33,926 nucleotides of DNA from Streptomyces sp. Its GTDB lineage: Bacteria > Actinomycetota > Actinomycetes > Streptomycetales > Streptomycetaceae. Shown here piece by piece: positions 24,805-32,729 of the stretch (positions are counted from its first letter, which is position 1; every line of letters begins with the position of its first letter). The DNA is taken from positions 1 through 33,926 of the forward strand of contig NZ_JAEKKT010000194.1 of assembly GCF_019510245.1 (NCBI RefSeq), given 5' to 3'. The notes beneath the pieces are model-generated. The model made no database searches. It was given only the letters and a program-made list of their open reading frames with translations, and had not been told where the DNA came from. The position numbers and the translations under genes are program-made.

Positions 24805-26100
24805 CTAGCCCTCCAGGAACGCCACCAGAGCGTTCGCCAGCAGGAACGGGTCGTCGGCGCCGCACAGTTCGCGGGCGCTGTGCATGGAGAGGATCGCCGC
24901 GCCGATGTCGACGGTCTGGATACCGTGCCGGGCCGCGGTGATCGGGCCGATCGTGGTGCCGCAGGGCATCGAGTTGTTGGAGACGAAGGTCTGGAAGGGG
25001 ACCTGGGCCTTCTCGCAGGCGGCGGCGAAGACCGCGCGGCCCGAACCGTCCGTGGCGTAGCGGTTGTTGACGTTGACCTTGAGGATTGGGCCGCCGTTGG
25101 CGCGGGGGTGGTGCGTCGGGTCGTGGCGCTCGGCGTAGTTGGGGTGGACGGCGTGGCCCATGTCGGAGGAGAGGCAGACGGTGGCCGCCAGGGCTCTCGC
25201 CCGGTCCTCGTACGACCCGCCCCGCGCCAGCACCGAGCGCTCCAGCACGCTGCCGAGCAGCGGACCGTCCGCGCCGGTGTCGGACTGGGAGCCGGTCTCC
25301 TCGTGGTCGAAGGCGGCGAGGACGGGGATGCAGGGCAGGTCGGCGCCGCCCGCGGCCACGGCCGCCAGGGCCGCCGTACCGGCGTGCACGGAGAGCAGGT
25401 TGTCCAGCCGGGGGCCGGCCATCAGCTCCTGGTCGCGGCCCAGGTAGGCGGGCGGTTCGACGGTGTAGGTCATCAGGTCCCAGCCGGTGACCGAGCCGGC
25501 CGGCAGGCCCGACTCCTGTTCCAGGAAGGCGATCAGGTCGCCGTCGCGGATGTCGTCGCCGAGGCCCCAGATGGGCTGGAGGTGGCGCTGCTTGTCGAGC
25601 TTGAGGCCTTCGCCGACCGAACGGTCCAGGTGGATGGCGAGTTGCGGCACCCGCAGCAGCGGCCGGGCCACGTCGACGAGGCGGGTGGAGCCGTCGCGCA
25701 GGCTGAGCCGGCCGGCCAGGCCGAGGTCGCGGTCGAGCCAGGAGTTCATGAGCGGTCCGCCGTAGATCTCCACGGCGACCTGGCGGAAGCCGTGCGCCCC
25801 GGTGTCCGGACGGGGCTTGACCCGCAGGTTCGGGGAGTCGGTGTGGGCGCCGACGATCCGGAACGGCGTGTGCGGTGCGGCGCCCTCCGGGACGTACCAG
25901 GCGATGATCGCGCCGCCGCGCAGCACGTACTTGCCGCCGGCCGTGCCGTCCCAGGCGTCCGTCTCGGCGACCTGCCGGAAACCGGCCTTCTCCAGTCGTG
26001 CGCCGGCGTTCGCCACGGCGTGGTACGGCGTGGGGGCGGCCGCGAGGAAGGACATCAGGTCGTCGGTGTGGCCGCGATCGAAGCGGGAGGGTTCGCTCAT
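24805..26100 (-). CDS. M18 family aminopeptidase
   Basis: The 431-residue metallopeptidase carries the M18 zinc-site motifs: GAHTDSPNLRVKPRP (His and the following Asp region), AFDHEETGSQS with the catalytic Glu-Glu pair, and SSDMGHAVHPNY. CGTTIGPITAARHGIQTVDIG near the C-terminus is also typical. It removes N-terminal, preferentially acidic, residues from peptides in the cytosol as a large oligomer. ATG at 26100 is chosen with AAGGTGA 6 bases upstream; GTG at 26109 would add three residues. It lies downstream of the acyl-CoA dehydrogenase gene on the same strand with a hairpin between them. Confidence 0.93.
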   Translation of the reverse strand: MSEPSRFDRGHTDDLMSFLAAAPTPYHAVANAGARLEKAGFRQVAETDAWDGTAGGKYVLRGGAIIAWYVPEGAAPHTPFRIVGAHTDSPNLRVKPRPDTGAHGFRQVAVEIYGGPLMNSWLDRDLGLAGRLSLRDGSTRLVDVARPLLRVPQLAIHLDRSVGEGLKLDKQRHLQPIWGLGDDIRDGDLIAFLEQESGLPAGSVTGWDLMTYTVEPPAYLGRDQELMAGPRLDNLLSVHAGTAALAAVAAGGADLPCIPVLAAFDHEETGSQSDTGADGPLLGSVLERSVLARGGSYEDRARALAATVCLSSDMGHAVHPNYAERHDPTHHPRANGGPILKVNVNNRYATDGSGRAVFAAACEKAQVPFQTFVSNNSMPCGTTIGPITAARHGIQTVDIGAAILSMHSARELCGADDPFLLANALVAFLEG

Positions 26101-26122
26101 GTGCTTCACCTTAACGACGTAC

Positions 26123-26156
26123 GGTGGCCCGCTCCCCTGTGAAGGAGCGGGCCACC
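26123..26156 (-). terminator. Hairpin after the acyl-CoA dehydrogenase gene
   Basis: 13-bp perfect arms (GGTGGCCCGCTCC and GGAGCGGGCCACC) with an 8-base loop lie 26 bases beyond the acyl-CoA dehydrogenase stop and just upstream of the aminopeptidase start. No T-run. Confidence 0.6.
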
Positions 26157-26181
26157 GCGGCGGACTCGGCCGGACGAACGG

Positions 26182-28008
26182 TCAGAAAGCAGCCTCGTCC
26201 AGCTCCATCAGGTCGAGGTCGACGCCGGCCGCGATCTTGCGGGCCAGGGTCACGCCAGGCAGCACGTTGGCCGCGAAGAACTTCGCCGCCGCGATCTTGC
26301 CGGTGTAGAACGCCTTGTCCTTGTTCGACGCCGTCTCGAGCTTCTCGGCGGCGATCGCGGCGCCCTTGAGCAGCAGGTAGCCGACGATCACGTCGCCCGA
26401 GGCGAGCAGCAGGCGGCTGGTGTTGAGGCCCACCTTGTAGATGTTCTTGACGTCCTGCTCGGTGGCGGCGAGGTCGGTCAGCATCAGGCCGACGATCGCC
26501 TCCAGCTCGACGGCGGCCTTCGCGAGGTGCTCGCGGGCGCCCGCCAGCTGCTCGCCGCCGGTGCCGAGCGCCAGGAACTTCTTGATGTCCTCGGCGAGGG
26601 AGTTCAGGGCCGCGCCCTGGTTGCGGACGATCTTCCGGAAGAAGAAGTCCTGGCCCTGGATCGCGGTGGTGCCCTCGTACAGGGTGTCGATCTTGGCGTC
26701 GCGGATGTACTGCTCGATCGGGTACTCCTGCAGGAAGCCGGAGCCGCCGAAGGTCTGCAGCGACTGGGCGAGCTGCTCGTAGCCCTTCTCGGAGCCGTAG
26801 CCCTTGACGATCGGCAGGAGCAGGTCGTTGAGCGCGTGCTCGGCCTTGGCGTCCTCGCCGTTCGCCTCCTTGACCGCGATCGCGTCCTGGATCGACGCGG
26901 TGTAGAGGACCAGGGCGCGCATGCCCTCGGCGTACGCCTTCTGCGTGATCAGCGAGCGGCGGACGTCGGGGTGGTGGGTGATGGTGACCTTGGGCGCGGT
27001 CTTGTCCATGAAGTTCGCGAGGTCCGGACCCTGGACGCGCTCCTTGGCGTACTCAAGGGCGTTCAGGTAGCCGGTCGACAGGGTCGAGATGGCCTTCGTG
27101 CCGACCATCATCCGGGCGAACTCGATGATCCGGAACATCTGGCGGATGCCGTCGTGCTTGTCGCCGATCAGCCAGCCCTTGGCCGGGTGCCGGTCGCCGA
27201 AGGTCATCTCGCAGGTGTTGGAGGCCTTCAGGCCCATCTTGTGCTCGACGTTCGTGGCGTAGACGCCGTTGCGCTCGCCCAGCTCGCCGGTCTCGAAGTC
27301 GAACAGGTACTTCGGGACGAGGAAGAGGGACAGGCCCTTGGTGCCCGAACCGGCACCCTCGGGGCGCGCCAGCACGTAGTGAAGGATGTTCTCCTCCATG
27401 TCGTGCTCACCGGAGGTGATGAAGCGCTTCACGCCCTCGATGTGCCAGGAGCCGTCCTCCTGCTGGACCGCCTTGGTGCGGCCGGCACCGACGTCCGAAC
27501 CCGCGTCGGGCTCGGTGAGCACCATGGTCGAACCCCAGGTGCGGTCCACGGCGAGCTGCGCCCACTTCTTCTGCTCCTCGGTGCCCTCCTCGAAGAGGAT
27601 GCGGGCGAACGCCGGGCCGGAGGAGTACATCCACACGGCCGGGTTGGCGCCGAGGACCAGCTCCGCGTACGACCAGATAAGCGACGGGGGAGCGGTCGTG
27701 CCGCCGATCTCCTCGGGCAGGCCGAGGCGCCAGTACTCCGAGTCCATGAAGGCCTTGTAGCTCTTCTTGAAGGAGGCGGGGACCGGGGCGGTGTTGGTCT
27801 CCGGGTCGAAGACCGGGGGGTTGCGGTCGGCGTCGGCGAAGGACTCGGCGAGTTCGTTCTCGGCGAGCCGGGTCAGCTCCTCCAGGACGCTCTTCGCGGT
27901 GTCGGTGTCCATCTCGGCGAACGGGCCGGTGCCGTACAGCTTGTCGCGCCCGAGCACTTCGAACAGGTTGAATTCGATGTCGCGGAGGTTGGACTTGTAG
28001 TGCCCCAT
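26182..28008 (-). CDS. Acyl-CoA dehydrogenase, long (about 600-residue) type
   Basis: The 608-residue protein has the acyl-CoA dehydrogenase domains in order: N-terminal helices, a middle beta domain with STMVLTEPDAGSDVGAGRTKA and GVKRFITSGEH, and a C-terminal helical domain with QTFGGSGFLQEYPIEQYIRD and DTLYEGTTAIQGQDFF. This is the FAD-contacting and catalytic-Glu region. An extra C-terminal domain of about 130 residues follows, as in long FadE5/DmdC-like enzymes. It oxidises fatty acyl-CoA in beta-oxidation. ATG at 28008 has GGAG 8 bases upstream. Two TACC...GTA palindromes lie in its promoter. Confidence 0.93.
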   Translation of the reverse strand: MGHYKSNLRDIEFNLFEVLGRDKLYGTGPFAEMDTDTAKSVLEELTRLAENELAESFADADRNPPVFDPETNTAPVPASFKKSYKAFMDSEYWRLGLPEEIGGTTAPPSLIWSYAELVLGANPAVWMYSSGPAFARILFEEGTEEQKKWAQLAVDRTWGSTMVLTEPDAGSDVGAGRTKAVQQEDGSWHIEGVKRFITSGEHDMEENILHYVLARPEGAGSGTKGLSLFLVPKYLFDFETGELGERNGVYATNVEHKMGLKASNTCEMTFGDRHPAKGWLIGDKHDGIRQMFRIIEFARMMVGTKAISTLSTGYLNALEYAKERVQGPDLANFMDKTAPKVTITHHPDVRRSLITQKAYAEGMRALVLYTASIQDAIAVKEANGEDAKAEHALNDLLLPIVKGYGSEKGYEQLAQSLQTFGGSGFLQEYPIEQYIRDAKIDTLYEGTTAIQGQDFFFRKIVRNQGAALNSLAEDIKKFLALGTGGEQLAGAREHLAKAAVELEAIVGLMLTDLAATEQDVKNIYKVGLNTSRLLLASGDVIVGYLLLKGAAIAAEKLETASNKDKAFYTGKIAAAKFFAANVLPGVTLARKIAAGVDLDLMELDEAAF

Positions 28009-28065
28009 GGTGACGGCTCCGTATCCGGATCGGCGAGGCACTGAATCCTCGCGCAAGCTTTCACA

Positions 28066-28102
28066 TACCAACGAGTAGTTCCGATGATGCTACCCGTCGG
28101 TA
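28066..28102 (-). promoter_or_regulatory. Paired candidate TetR-type operators of the acyl-CoA dehydrogenase gene
   Basis: TACCAACGAGTA (28066-28077) and TACCCGTCGGTA (28091-28102) are two similar interrupted palindromes 25 bases apart, 58-94 bases upstream of the start codon, in an AT-richer patch. Their shape is like operators of TetR-type fatty acid regulators. The regulator is not in the window. Confidence 0.4.
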
Positions 28103-28131
28103 ATAAGGCGCAACCCCCTCGGGTGAAGTGT

Positions 28132-28150
28132 GAGAAGGGTCTACCTTCTC
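28132..28150. repeat. Small inverted repeat upstream of the SseB-like gene
   Basis: GAGAAGG, GTCTA loop, CCTTCTC: 7-bp perfect arms, 34 bases before the ATG of the SseB-like gene. It could be an operator or a 5' UTR hairpin. Confidence 0.35.
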
Positions 28151-28183
28151 GCGGACGCCGCGTGTCTCGGTAGGCTTGCGCGC

Positions 28184-28657
28184 ATGTATGGATACGGCCA
28201 GCCCATGGACGGTGGGGCCGCTCAGCAGCAGTACGCCCAGCCGCAGCAGCAGATGCCGGGCGGCTACGGCCAGCAGGCGCCGCTCTATCCCGAGCCGTCC
28301 CCGCCGTCCCTCGCGGACGCGGTCCGTGCCTTCACCACCGGTCAGGTGACCGCCGAGGACTTCCAGCAGGTCTTCGCCACGTCCAAGGTCTACTGCCCGC
28401 GCGGCGACAACCCCGGGTTCCTGGCCCTGCACAACACGCAGCAGCCGGTGATCCCGATGTTCACCTCGCTGAAGGAGCTGCGCCGGTACGCGGGCAAGGA
28501 GTCCAAGTACTTCGTGATCACCGGCGCCGAGGTCATCGACCTCCTGCCGACCGGCTACGGGTTCGTCCTGGACATGGAGGGCGAGCACCGGATGGTCTTC
28601 GACGCGAAGGCGGTCGAGCAGATGGTGGAGTTCGCGATGCGGCGGATGTACGGCTAG
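28184..28657 (+). CDS. SseB N-terminal-domain family protein
   Basis: The 157-residue protein starts with a Gly/Gln/Tyr/Pro-rich disordered region (about 1-45) and continues with an SseB-like domain: DFQQVFATSKVYCPRGD, GFLALHNTQQPVIPMFTSLKELRRY, EVIDLLPTGYGFVLD. Actinobacterial copies are uncharacterised and should not be taken as secretion factors. The ATG at 28184 has little ribosome-site pairing. It is divergent from the acyl-CoA dehydrogenase gene and is followed by a heptamer repeat. Confidence 0.75.
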   Translation: MYGYGQPMDGGAAQQQYAQPQQQMPGGYGQQAPLYPEPSPPSLADAVRAFTTGQVTAEDFQQVFATSKVYCPRGDNPGFLALHNTQQPVIPMFTSLKELRRYAGKESKYFVITGAEVIDLLPTGYGFVLDMEGEHRMVFDAKAVEQMVEFAMRRMYG

Positions 28658-28669
28658 ACGTCGTTGCTC

Positions 28670-28718
28670 GGCAGACGGCAGACGGCAGACGGCAGACGGC
28701 AGACGGCAGACGGCAGTC
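28670..28718 (+). repeat. GGCAGAC heptamer tandem repeat
   Basis: Six perfect copies of GGCAGAC (28670-28711) plus a degenerate seventh (GGCAGTC) lie just after the SseB-like gene stop and before the biosynthetic cassette. Such microsatellite-like arrays vary in copy number by slippage. Confidence 0.9.
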
Positions 28719-28845
28719 GCCACAGTGCGGTGCCCGACCCGACGACATGCCGCCCCGCCCCCCTCCGCCGGGGGCGCGTGGCCCCCGCGGCTGGAAATGT
28801 GCCGGTCCGGCAGGCAGCGGACACGGCAGACCGGCGGGGGCACGC

Positions 28846-29658
28846 ATGGCGGTGGCACGGAACGTCCTGATCACGGGCGGCTCGGCGGGGATCGGGCGGG
28901 CCTGCGTGCAGCGGTTCGCACGCGGCGGCGACCATGTGTGGTTCACCTACCACTCCGGACGTGAACGCGCGGCCCGGCTGGTCGCGGAGCTGGCCGGCAC
29001 CTGCCGGCACCCGGCACGGGCCTTCGAGTTCCGCCAGGGCGAGTGGCCCGACCACGAGCGGCTGGTCGCGGAGCTGCCCGGACCGGTCGACGTCCTCGTC
29101 AACAACGCGGCGGTCGGCTCGAAAACCGTCGGGCACTACGTCCCCGGGCCCGGTCCCACCCAGGACGCGGCGTTCCTGCAGATCAACGCCGTCGGACCGC
29201 TCTGGCTCAGTGAACAGCTGCTGCCGGGCATGCGGGCCCGGGGAGGCGGCACGATCGTCAACGTGGCCAGTGTCGGCGGGGGCGTCGCACAGTTCCCCGG
29301 CTTCCGGATCGCGGACGGCATGAGCAAGGCCGCCCTCGCATACCTCACCCGCCACCTGGCCGCCGAACTGGTCCACGACCGCATCGACGTGGTCGCCGTC
29401 TGCCCGGGCGCCGTCGAGACCCCCATGTTCGAGGCGAGCACCCTGGCCGGCCTCTCCCCGGCCCGTCGCTCGGCCCTCGAATCCGCCCTGCCGCGCGGCC
29501 GGCTGATCCGCCCCGAGGAGGTCGCGGAACTGGTGTGGTGGCTGACCGGCCCCGGCGCCGGGCTCCTGCACGGCGCGGTGATCGACGCGTCGATGGGCCT
29601 CGGGGTACGCCCAGGGCTGCTGGGCGACCTGACCGAGACCGCCGGAGCCGACCGATGA
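28846..29658 (+). CDS. SDR-fold oxidoreductase-like protein lacking the catalytic Tyr
   Basis: The 270-residue protein has the short-chain dehydrogenase fold: ITGGSAGIGRA (TGxxxGIG cofactor loop, residues 10-18), LVNNAAVG (85-91), and VNVASVGGG with S142. In the active site the usual YxxxK is ADGMSKAAL: K161 is kept, but the Tyr position (157) is Asp. Normal hydride-transfer chemistry is therefore doubtful; the protein may have another role or use another acid. ATG at 28846 follows GCGGGGG. Its TGA overlaps the next start (ATGA). It is the first gene of a four-gene cassette. Confidence 0.85.
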   Translation: MAVARNVLITGGSAGIGRACVQRFARGGDHVWFTYHSGRERAARLVAELAGTCRHPARAFEFRQGEWPDHERLVAELPGPVDVLVNNAAVGSKTVGHYVPGPGPTQDAAFLQINAVGPLWLSEQLLPGMRARGGGTIVNVASVGGGVAQFPGFRIADGMSKAALAYLTRHLAAELVHDRIDVVAVCPGAVETPMFEASTLAGLSPARRSALESALPRGRLIRPEEVAELVWWLTGPGAGLLHGAVIDASMGLGVRPGLLGDLTETAGADR

Positions 29659-30962
29659 CCCCGGCCTCCCGCACCTCGCGTACCTCCCGCCAGGCGGCCC
29701 GGCTGGTCGCCGGTTCACCGGCCATCGCGCAGGCGCACTTCCGCGCGGAGGCATTGCCGTACCACCCGCGGCTGCGTCCCGACGGCTGGCTCAACCTCGG
29801 CACCGCGGAGAACCGGCTCGTCCAGGACCTGCACGCGGAGACGCCGCCCCGTCTCCTGACGGCGCGCGACACCCGTTACGCGCCCCTGTACGGCACCCCG
29901 GAGCTGCGCGCCCACATCGCACGCCACCTGGCCGACCTGGGTGGCGGGCCGGTCGACCCGGAGGACCTCGTGCTGGTGGCCGGGGCGACGTCGGCGCTCG
30001 ACGTGGCGGCCACGGCCCTGTGTGACCCGGGCGAGGCGATCGTGGTCCCCACCCCCTGCTACGGCGCCTTCGACACCGACCTCGCGGGCCGCTCCGGCGC
30101 TCGGCTGCTGCCTGCCCCGCCGGACGCGCGGGACGGCCACGCACTCTCCGTACCGGCCGTGGACCGGACACTGGCCGAGGCCCGGCGCGACGGCGTGGAC
30201 GTACGGGCGGTGGCGCTGGCCTCCCCGGCGAACCCGACCGGACAGGTCCATTCGCCCGCAGAACTAAGGGAGTTCGCCGAGGTGGCCGCCCACCACGGCG
30301 TGGACGTCGTGGCGGACGAGATCTACGCGGGCTCGGTGTTCGGACCGCGGCCCTTCACCAGCCTGCGCACGGTCGCCCCGGACGCCGCCCGCGTCCACAC
30401 CGTGTGGGGCTTCGCCAAGGACTTCGGGCTGCCCGGTTTCAAGGCGGGCGTGCTGCACACCACGGACCCCGAGACCCGGGCCGCCGCCCGCGCCCTCGCC
30501 TACTTCGCGCCCGTCTCCACCCACACCCAGGCCCACCTGGCGGACCTCCTCGCCGACCCCGCCCGGGTGCGCGACTTCCGCACCGAGAACCGCCGCCGCC
30601 TCGGCGCCTCGCACGCCCGCGCCGCGGCCCTGCTGGACGCTTTCGGCATCCCGTACGCCCCCGCGCAGGCGGGCTGCTCGCTCTGGGCCGACCTCGCGGC
30701 CTGGCTGCCCCGGCCCGGGTTCGCCGGTGAACACGCGTTGTGGCGGGAGATCCTCGACCGCACCCACGTCAGCATCCTGCCCGGCGCGGCCTTCCACGCC
30801 CCGCGCCCCGGCTGGTTCCGCGTGTGCCACTCGCTCGACGCGGCCCTGGTGGAGGAGGCCCTGACCCGGCTCGGCCGGCTGCTCACCCCGAAGGGAGCAC
30901 CCCATGTCGACGCATCACACCGCGCGGCCGCACCCGCCGGGCCCGCTCGACCGCTGGTATGA
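29655..30962 (+). CDS. PLP-dependent class I/II aminotransferase, ACC synthase-like
   Basis: The 435-residue protein has NLGTAENRLVQDL, YAPLYGTPELRAHIA, SPANPTGQVHSP and DEIYAGSVFGPRP. The PLP lysine is in WGFAKDFGLPGFKAGVL. The last motif is close to the SKDxGLPGFRxG of ACC synthase-type enzymes, so beta/gamma chemistry as well as transamination is possible. It overlaps the SDR gene by four bases and runs 59 bases into the following diiron oxygenase gene. Its last 20 or so residues (HVDASHRAAAPAG...) look like non-conserved read-through. It is probably translationally coupled to both neighbours. Confidence 0.88.
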   Translation: MTPASRTSRTSRQAARLVAGSPAIAQAHFRAEALPYHPRLRPDGWLNLGTAENRLVQDLHAETPPRLLTARDTRYAPLYGTPELRAHIARHLADLGGGPVDPEDLVLVAGATSALDVAATALCDPGEAIVVPTPCYGAFDTDLAGRSGARLLPAPPDARDGHALSVPAVDRTLAEARRDGVDVRAVALASPANPTGQVHSPAELREFAEVAAHHGVDVVADEIYAGSVFGPRPFTSLRTVAPDAARVHTVWGFAKDFGLPGFKAGVLHTTDPETRAAARALAYFAPVSTHTQAHLADLLADPARVRDFRTENRRRLGASHARAAALLDAFGIPYAPAQAGCSLWADLAAWLPRPGFAGEHALWREILDRTHVSILPGAAFHAPRPGWFRVCHSLDAALVEEALTRLGRLLTPKGAPHVDASHRAAAPAGPARPLV

Positions 30963-31902
30963 GCAGGCGGGCGTACGCACCGGCGTGCGCCGGATGTTCC
31001 ACGAGGAGACGGAGCGCGGCAGGGTCTTCTTCCCGGCCGGGCTGGTGCCGTACGCCGGCCACGAGGCGGTACGGCGGCTGCCGCCCGAGCGGGTGCGGGA
31101 ACTGACCGTGCGCCACCTCTACCAGTTCCTGCTGTCGACGACGCACCTGGAGACCCGGGTCGTCAACACGGCCGCCGAGGCGGTGGCGAACGCCAGGACC
31201 GGGCTCGACCTGCCGCCGGCGCTGCGTCCGGACGCCTTCAAGGTCTACTGCGACGAGGGCTACCACGCCCTGTACAGCCTCGACCTGGCCGACCAGATCG
31301 CCGCCGCTACGGGCATCGCGATACCGGACGAGGACTACGGCGGCTTCGTCGACCGGTTACGGACGTCGGCGCGCCGTGCGTTGCCCGACGCGCCCGCCCT
31401 CGCCGCACTGCTCCAGGCGGTCGTCTTCGAGACGCTGATCACCGCTGTGCTGAACGAGGTGCCGGGCGACCCCTCCGTCGTCGGCGTGGTGCGCGACCTG
31501 CTGCGCGACCACGCCCGGGACGAGGGTCGGCACCACCGCTTCTTCTCCGCGCTCTTCCGGGAACTGTGGACCCACCTGTCGGCCGCCGACCGGGTCAAGG
31601 CCGCCAAGGCTCTGCCCGAGTTGATCCGTACCGCTTTGACCTGGGACCTCGCCCCGGTGCGTACGTCACTGCGGCTGGCCGGCCTCGACGCGGACACCGC
31701 CCGCCGGGTCGCCGACGACTGCTGCGCCGCCGGCCCCGACCTCCGCCGCCTGAACGACACCGCCCGCTCGACGCTGCGCCTCTGCGCCGCCGTGGGCGTC
31801 TTCGACCTGCCGGGCATGCGCGAGCACTTCGCCGCCCACGGGCTCGGCGACGGCGACGCGGATCCGGCGGCGACGGAGCCCGTGGAACAGGAGACCCAGT
31901 GA
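30904..31902 (+). CDS. AurF-type diiron oxygenase (p-aminobenzoate N-oxygenase family)
   Basis: The 332-residue helical protein has all seven expected metal ligands with AurF-like spacing: E83 (HLETRVVN), E118 and H121 (CDEGYHALY), E176 (VFETLI), then H203, E207 and H210 (DHARDEGRHH). The E83-E118 gap of 35 and the E176-H203 gap of 27 equal those recalled for AurF (101/136 and 196/223). AurF oxidises aryl amines to nitro compounds. Here the substrate is probably a product of the cassette's other enzymes, which is inference. GGGAG lies 7 bases before the ATG. The start lies within the aminotransferase gene, and the stop overlaps the next start (GTGA). Confidence 0.85.
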   Translation: MSTHHTARPHPPGPLDRWYEQAGVRTGVRRMFHEETERGRVFFPAGLVPYAGHEAVRRLPPERVRELTVRHLYQFLLSTTHLETRVVNTAAEAVANARTGLDLPPALRPDAFKVYCDEGYHALYSLDLADQIAAATGIAIPDEDYGGFVDRLRTSARRALPDAPALAALLQAVVFETLITAVLNEVPGDPSVVGVVRDLLRDHARDEGRHHRFFSALFRELWTHLSAADRVKAAKALPELIRTALTWDLAPVRTSLRLAGLDADTARRVADDCCAAGPDLRRLNDTARSTLRLCAAVGVFDLPGMREHFAAHGLGDGDADPAATEPVEQETQ

Positions 31903-32651
31903 ACCCGACCACCTCCACCACCACCACGACCACGACGGCGGCCCTCACCTATGGCGCCTACCTGCGGCTGCCGCAGCTGCTCGGTCAGCAGGTGCCGCGG
32001 GCCGCGGCGGCGCACGACGAGTATCTGTTCATCACCGTCCATCAGGTGCACGAGCTGTGGTTCAAGCAGCTGCTGACCGAGCTGACGGACGCCCGTGACC
32101 GGATGCTGGCCGGCGACAGCGCGGTGGCGGTGCGGCGGCTGCGCCGATGCCATGAGATCGAGCGGGTGCTGCTGTCGGCGCTGGAGCTGCTGGACACGAT
32201 GGCACCGGCCGACTTCCGGGCGTTCCGGGGCGCGCTGGGTTCGGCGAGCGGCGGGCAGTCCGCGCAGTTCCACGAGATCGAGGCGCTCTCGGCCCGTCGG
32301 GAGCGGGCCCGGACGATGCGCTGGCTGACCGACGCCGAGCGGGCCCGGCTGGACCGGCGGCTGCTGGAGCCGACCTTGTGGGACGGCTTCCTCGCGGTCC
32401 TGGCGGGCCTCCCGCCCGCGGACCGGGCCGCGGCCCTCCGCGGGGAGGGGCCGCGGGGCGACCTGGCGGACGCGCTGCTCGGCCACGACGAAGGGTGGGC
32501 GTCGTGGCGGGCCCGGCACGTCCTTGTCGTGGAGCGGCAGATCGGCGGCGGCCGGGGCACGGCGGGCAGTTCGGGGGCCGCGTATCTGCGGTCCCGAAGC
32601 GGGAAGCGGTTCTTCCCGGAGCTGTGGGAGGCTCGGGGCACCGTGCTGTGA
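31899..32651 (+). CDS. Tryptophan 2,3-dioxygenase-like heme protein with altered substrate pocket
   Basis: The 250-residue protein matches the TDO family: YLFITVHQVHELWFKQ with the distal His (H48), ASGGQSAQFHEIE, and WRARHVLVVERQIGG with the proximal heme ligand H207, then GTAGSSGAAYL with the conserved Thr (T221). Canonical TDO has QFRxIE, where the Arg binds the carboxylate of L-Trp; here it is His125, and GFQS is GGQS. Heme binding is thus kept while substrate recognition is changed. GTG at 31899 overlaps the preceding TGA, with GGAG 7 bases upstream. A poly-Thr N-terminus precedes the fold. It is the last gene of the cassette. Confidence 0.85.
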   Translation: MNPTTSTTTTTTTAALTYGAYLRLPQLLGQQVPRAAAAHDEYLFITVHQVHELWFKQLLTELTDARDRMLAGDSAVAVRRLRRCHEIERVLLSALELLDTMAPADFRAFRGALGSASGGQSAQFHEIEALSARRERARTMRWLTDAERARLDRRLLEPTLWDGFLAVLAGLPPADRAAALRGEGPRGDLADALLGHDEGWASWRARHVLVVERQIGGGRGTAGSSGAAYLRSRSGKRFFPELWEARGTVL

Positions 32652-32682
32652 TCCCCTGATGCGCCCGTGAGGTCAGGGCGAC

Positions 32683-32710
32683 GCCCGGAGGGAATGCCCT
32701 CCGGGCTTTT
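32683..32710 (+). terminator. Canonical terminator of the four-gene cassette
   Basis: GCCCGGAGGG (32683-32692), AATG loop, CCCTCCGGGC (32697-32706), then TTTT. 10-bp perfect stem and a T-run, 31 bases after the last stop. Confidence 0.9.
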
Positions 32711-32729
32711 CCCGTTAGGGGTGGCAGAA

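Noticed and set aside
28184..28657. Type III secretion factor
   Set aside because: The SseB domain name comes from enterobacteria; no secretion genes are nearby and actinobacterial members are unrelated in function.
28670..28718. CRISPR array
   Set aside because: The units are contiguous 7-mers with no spacers and no cas genes.
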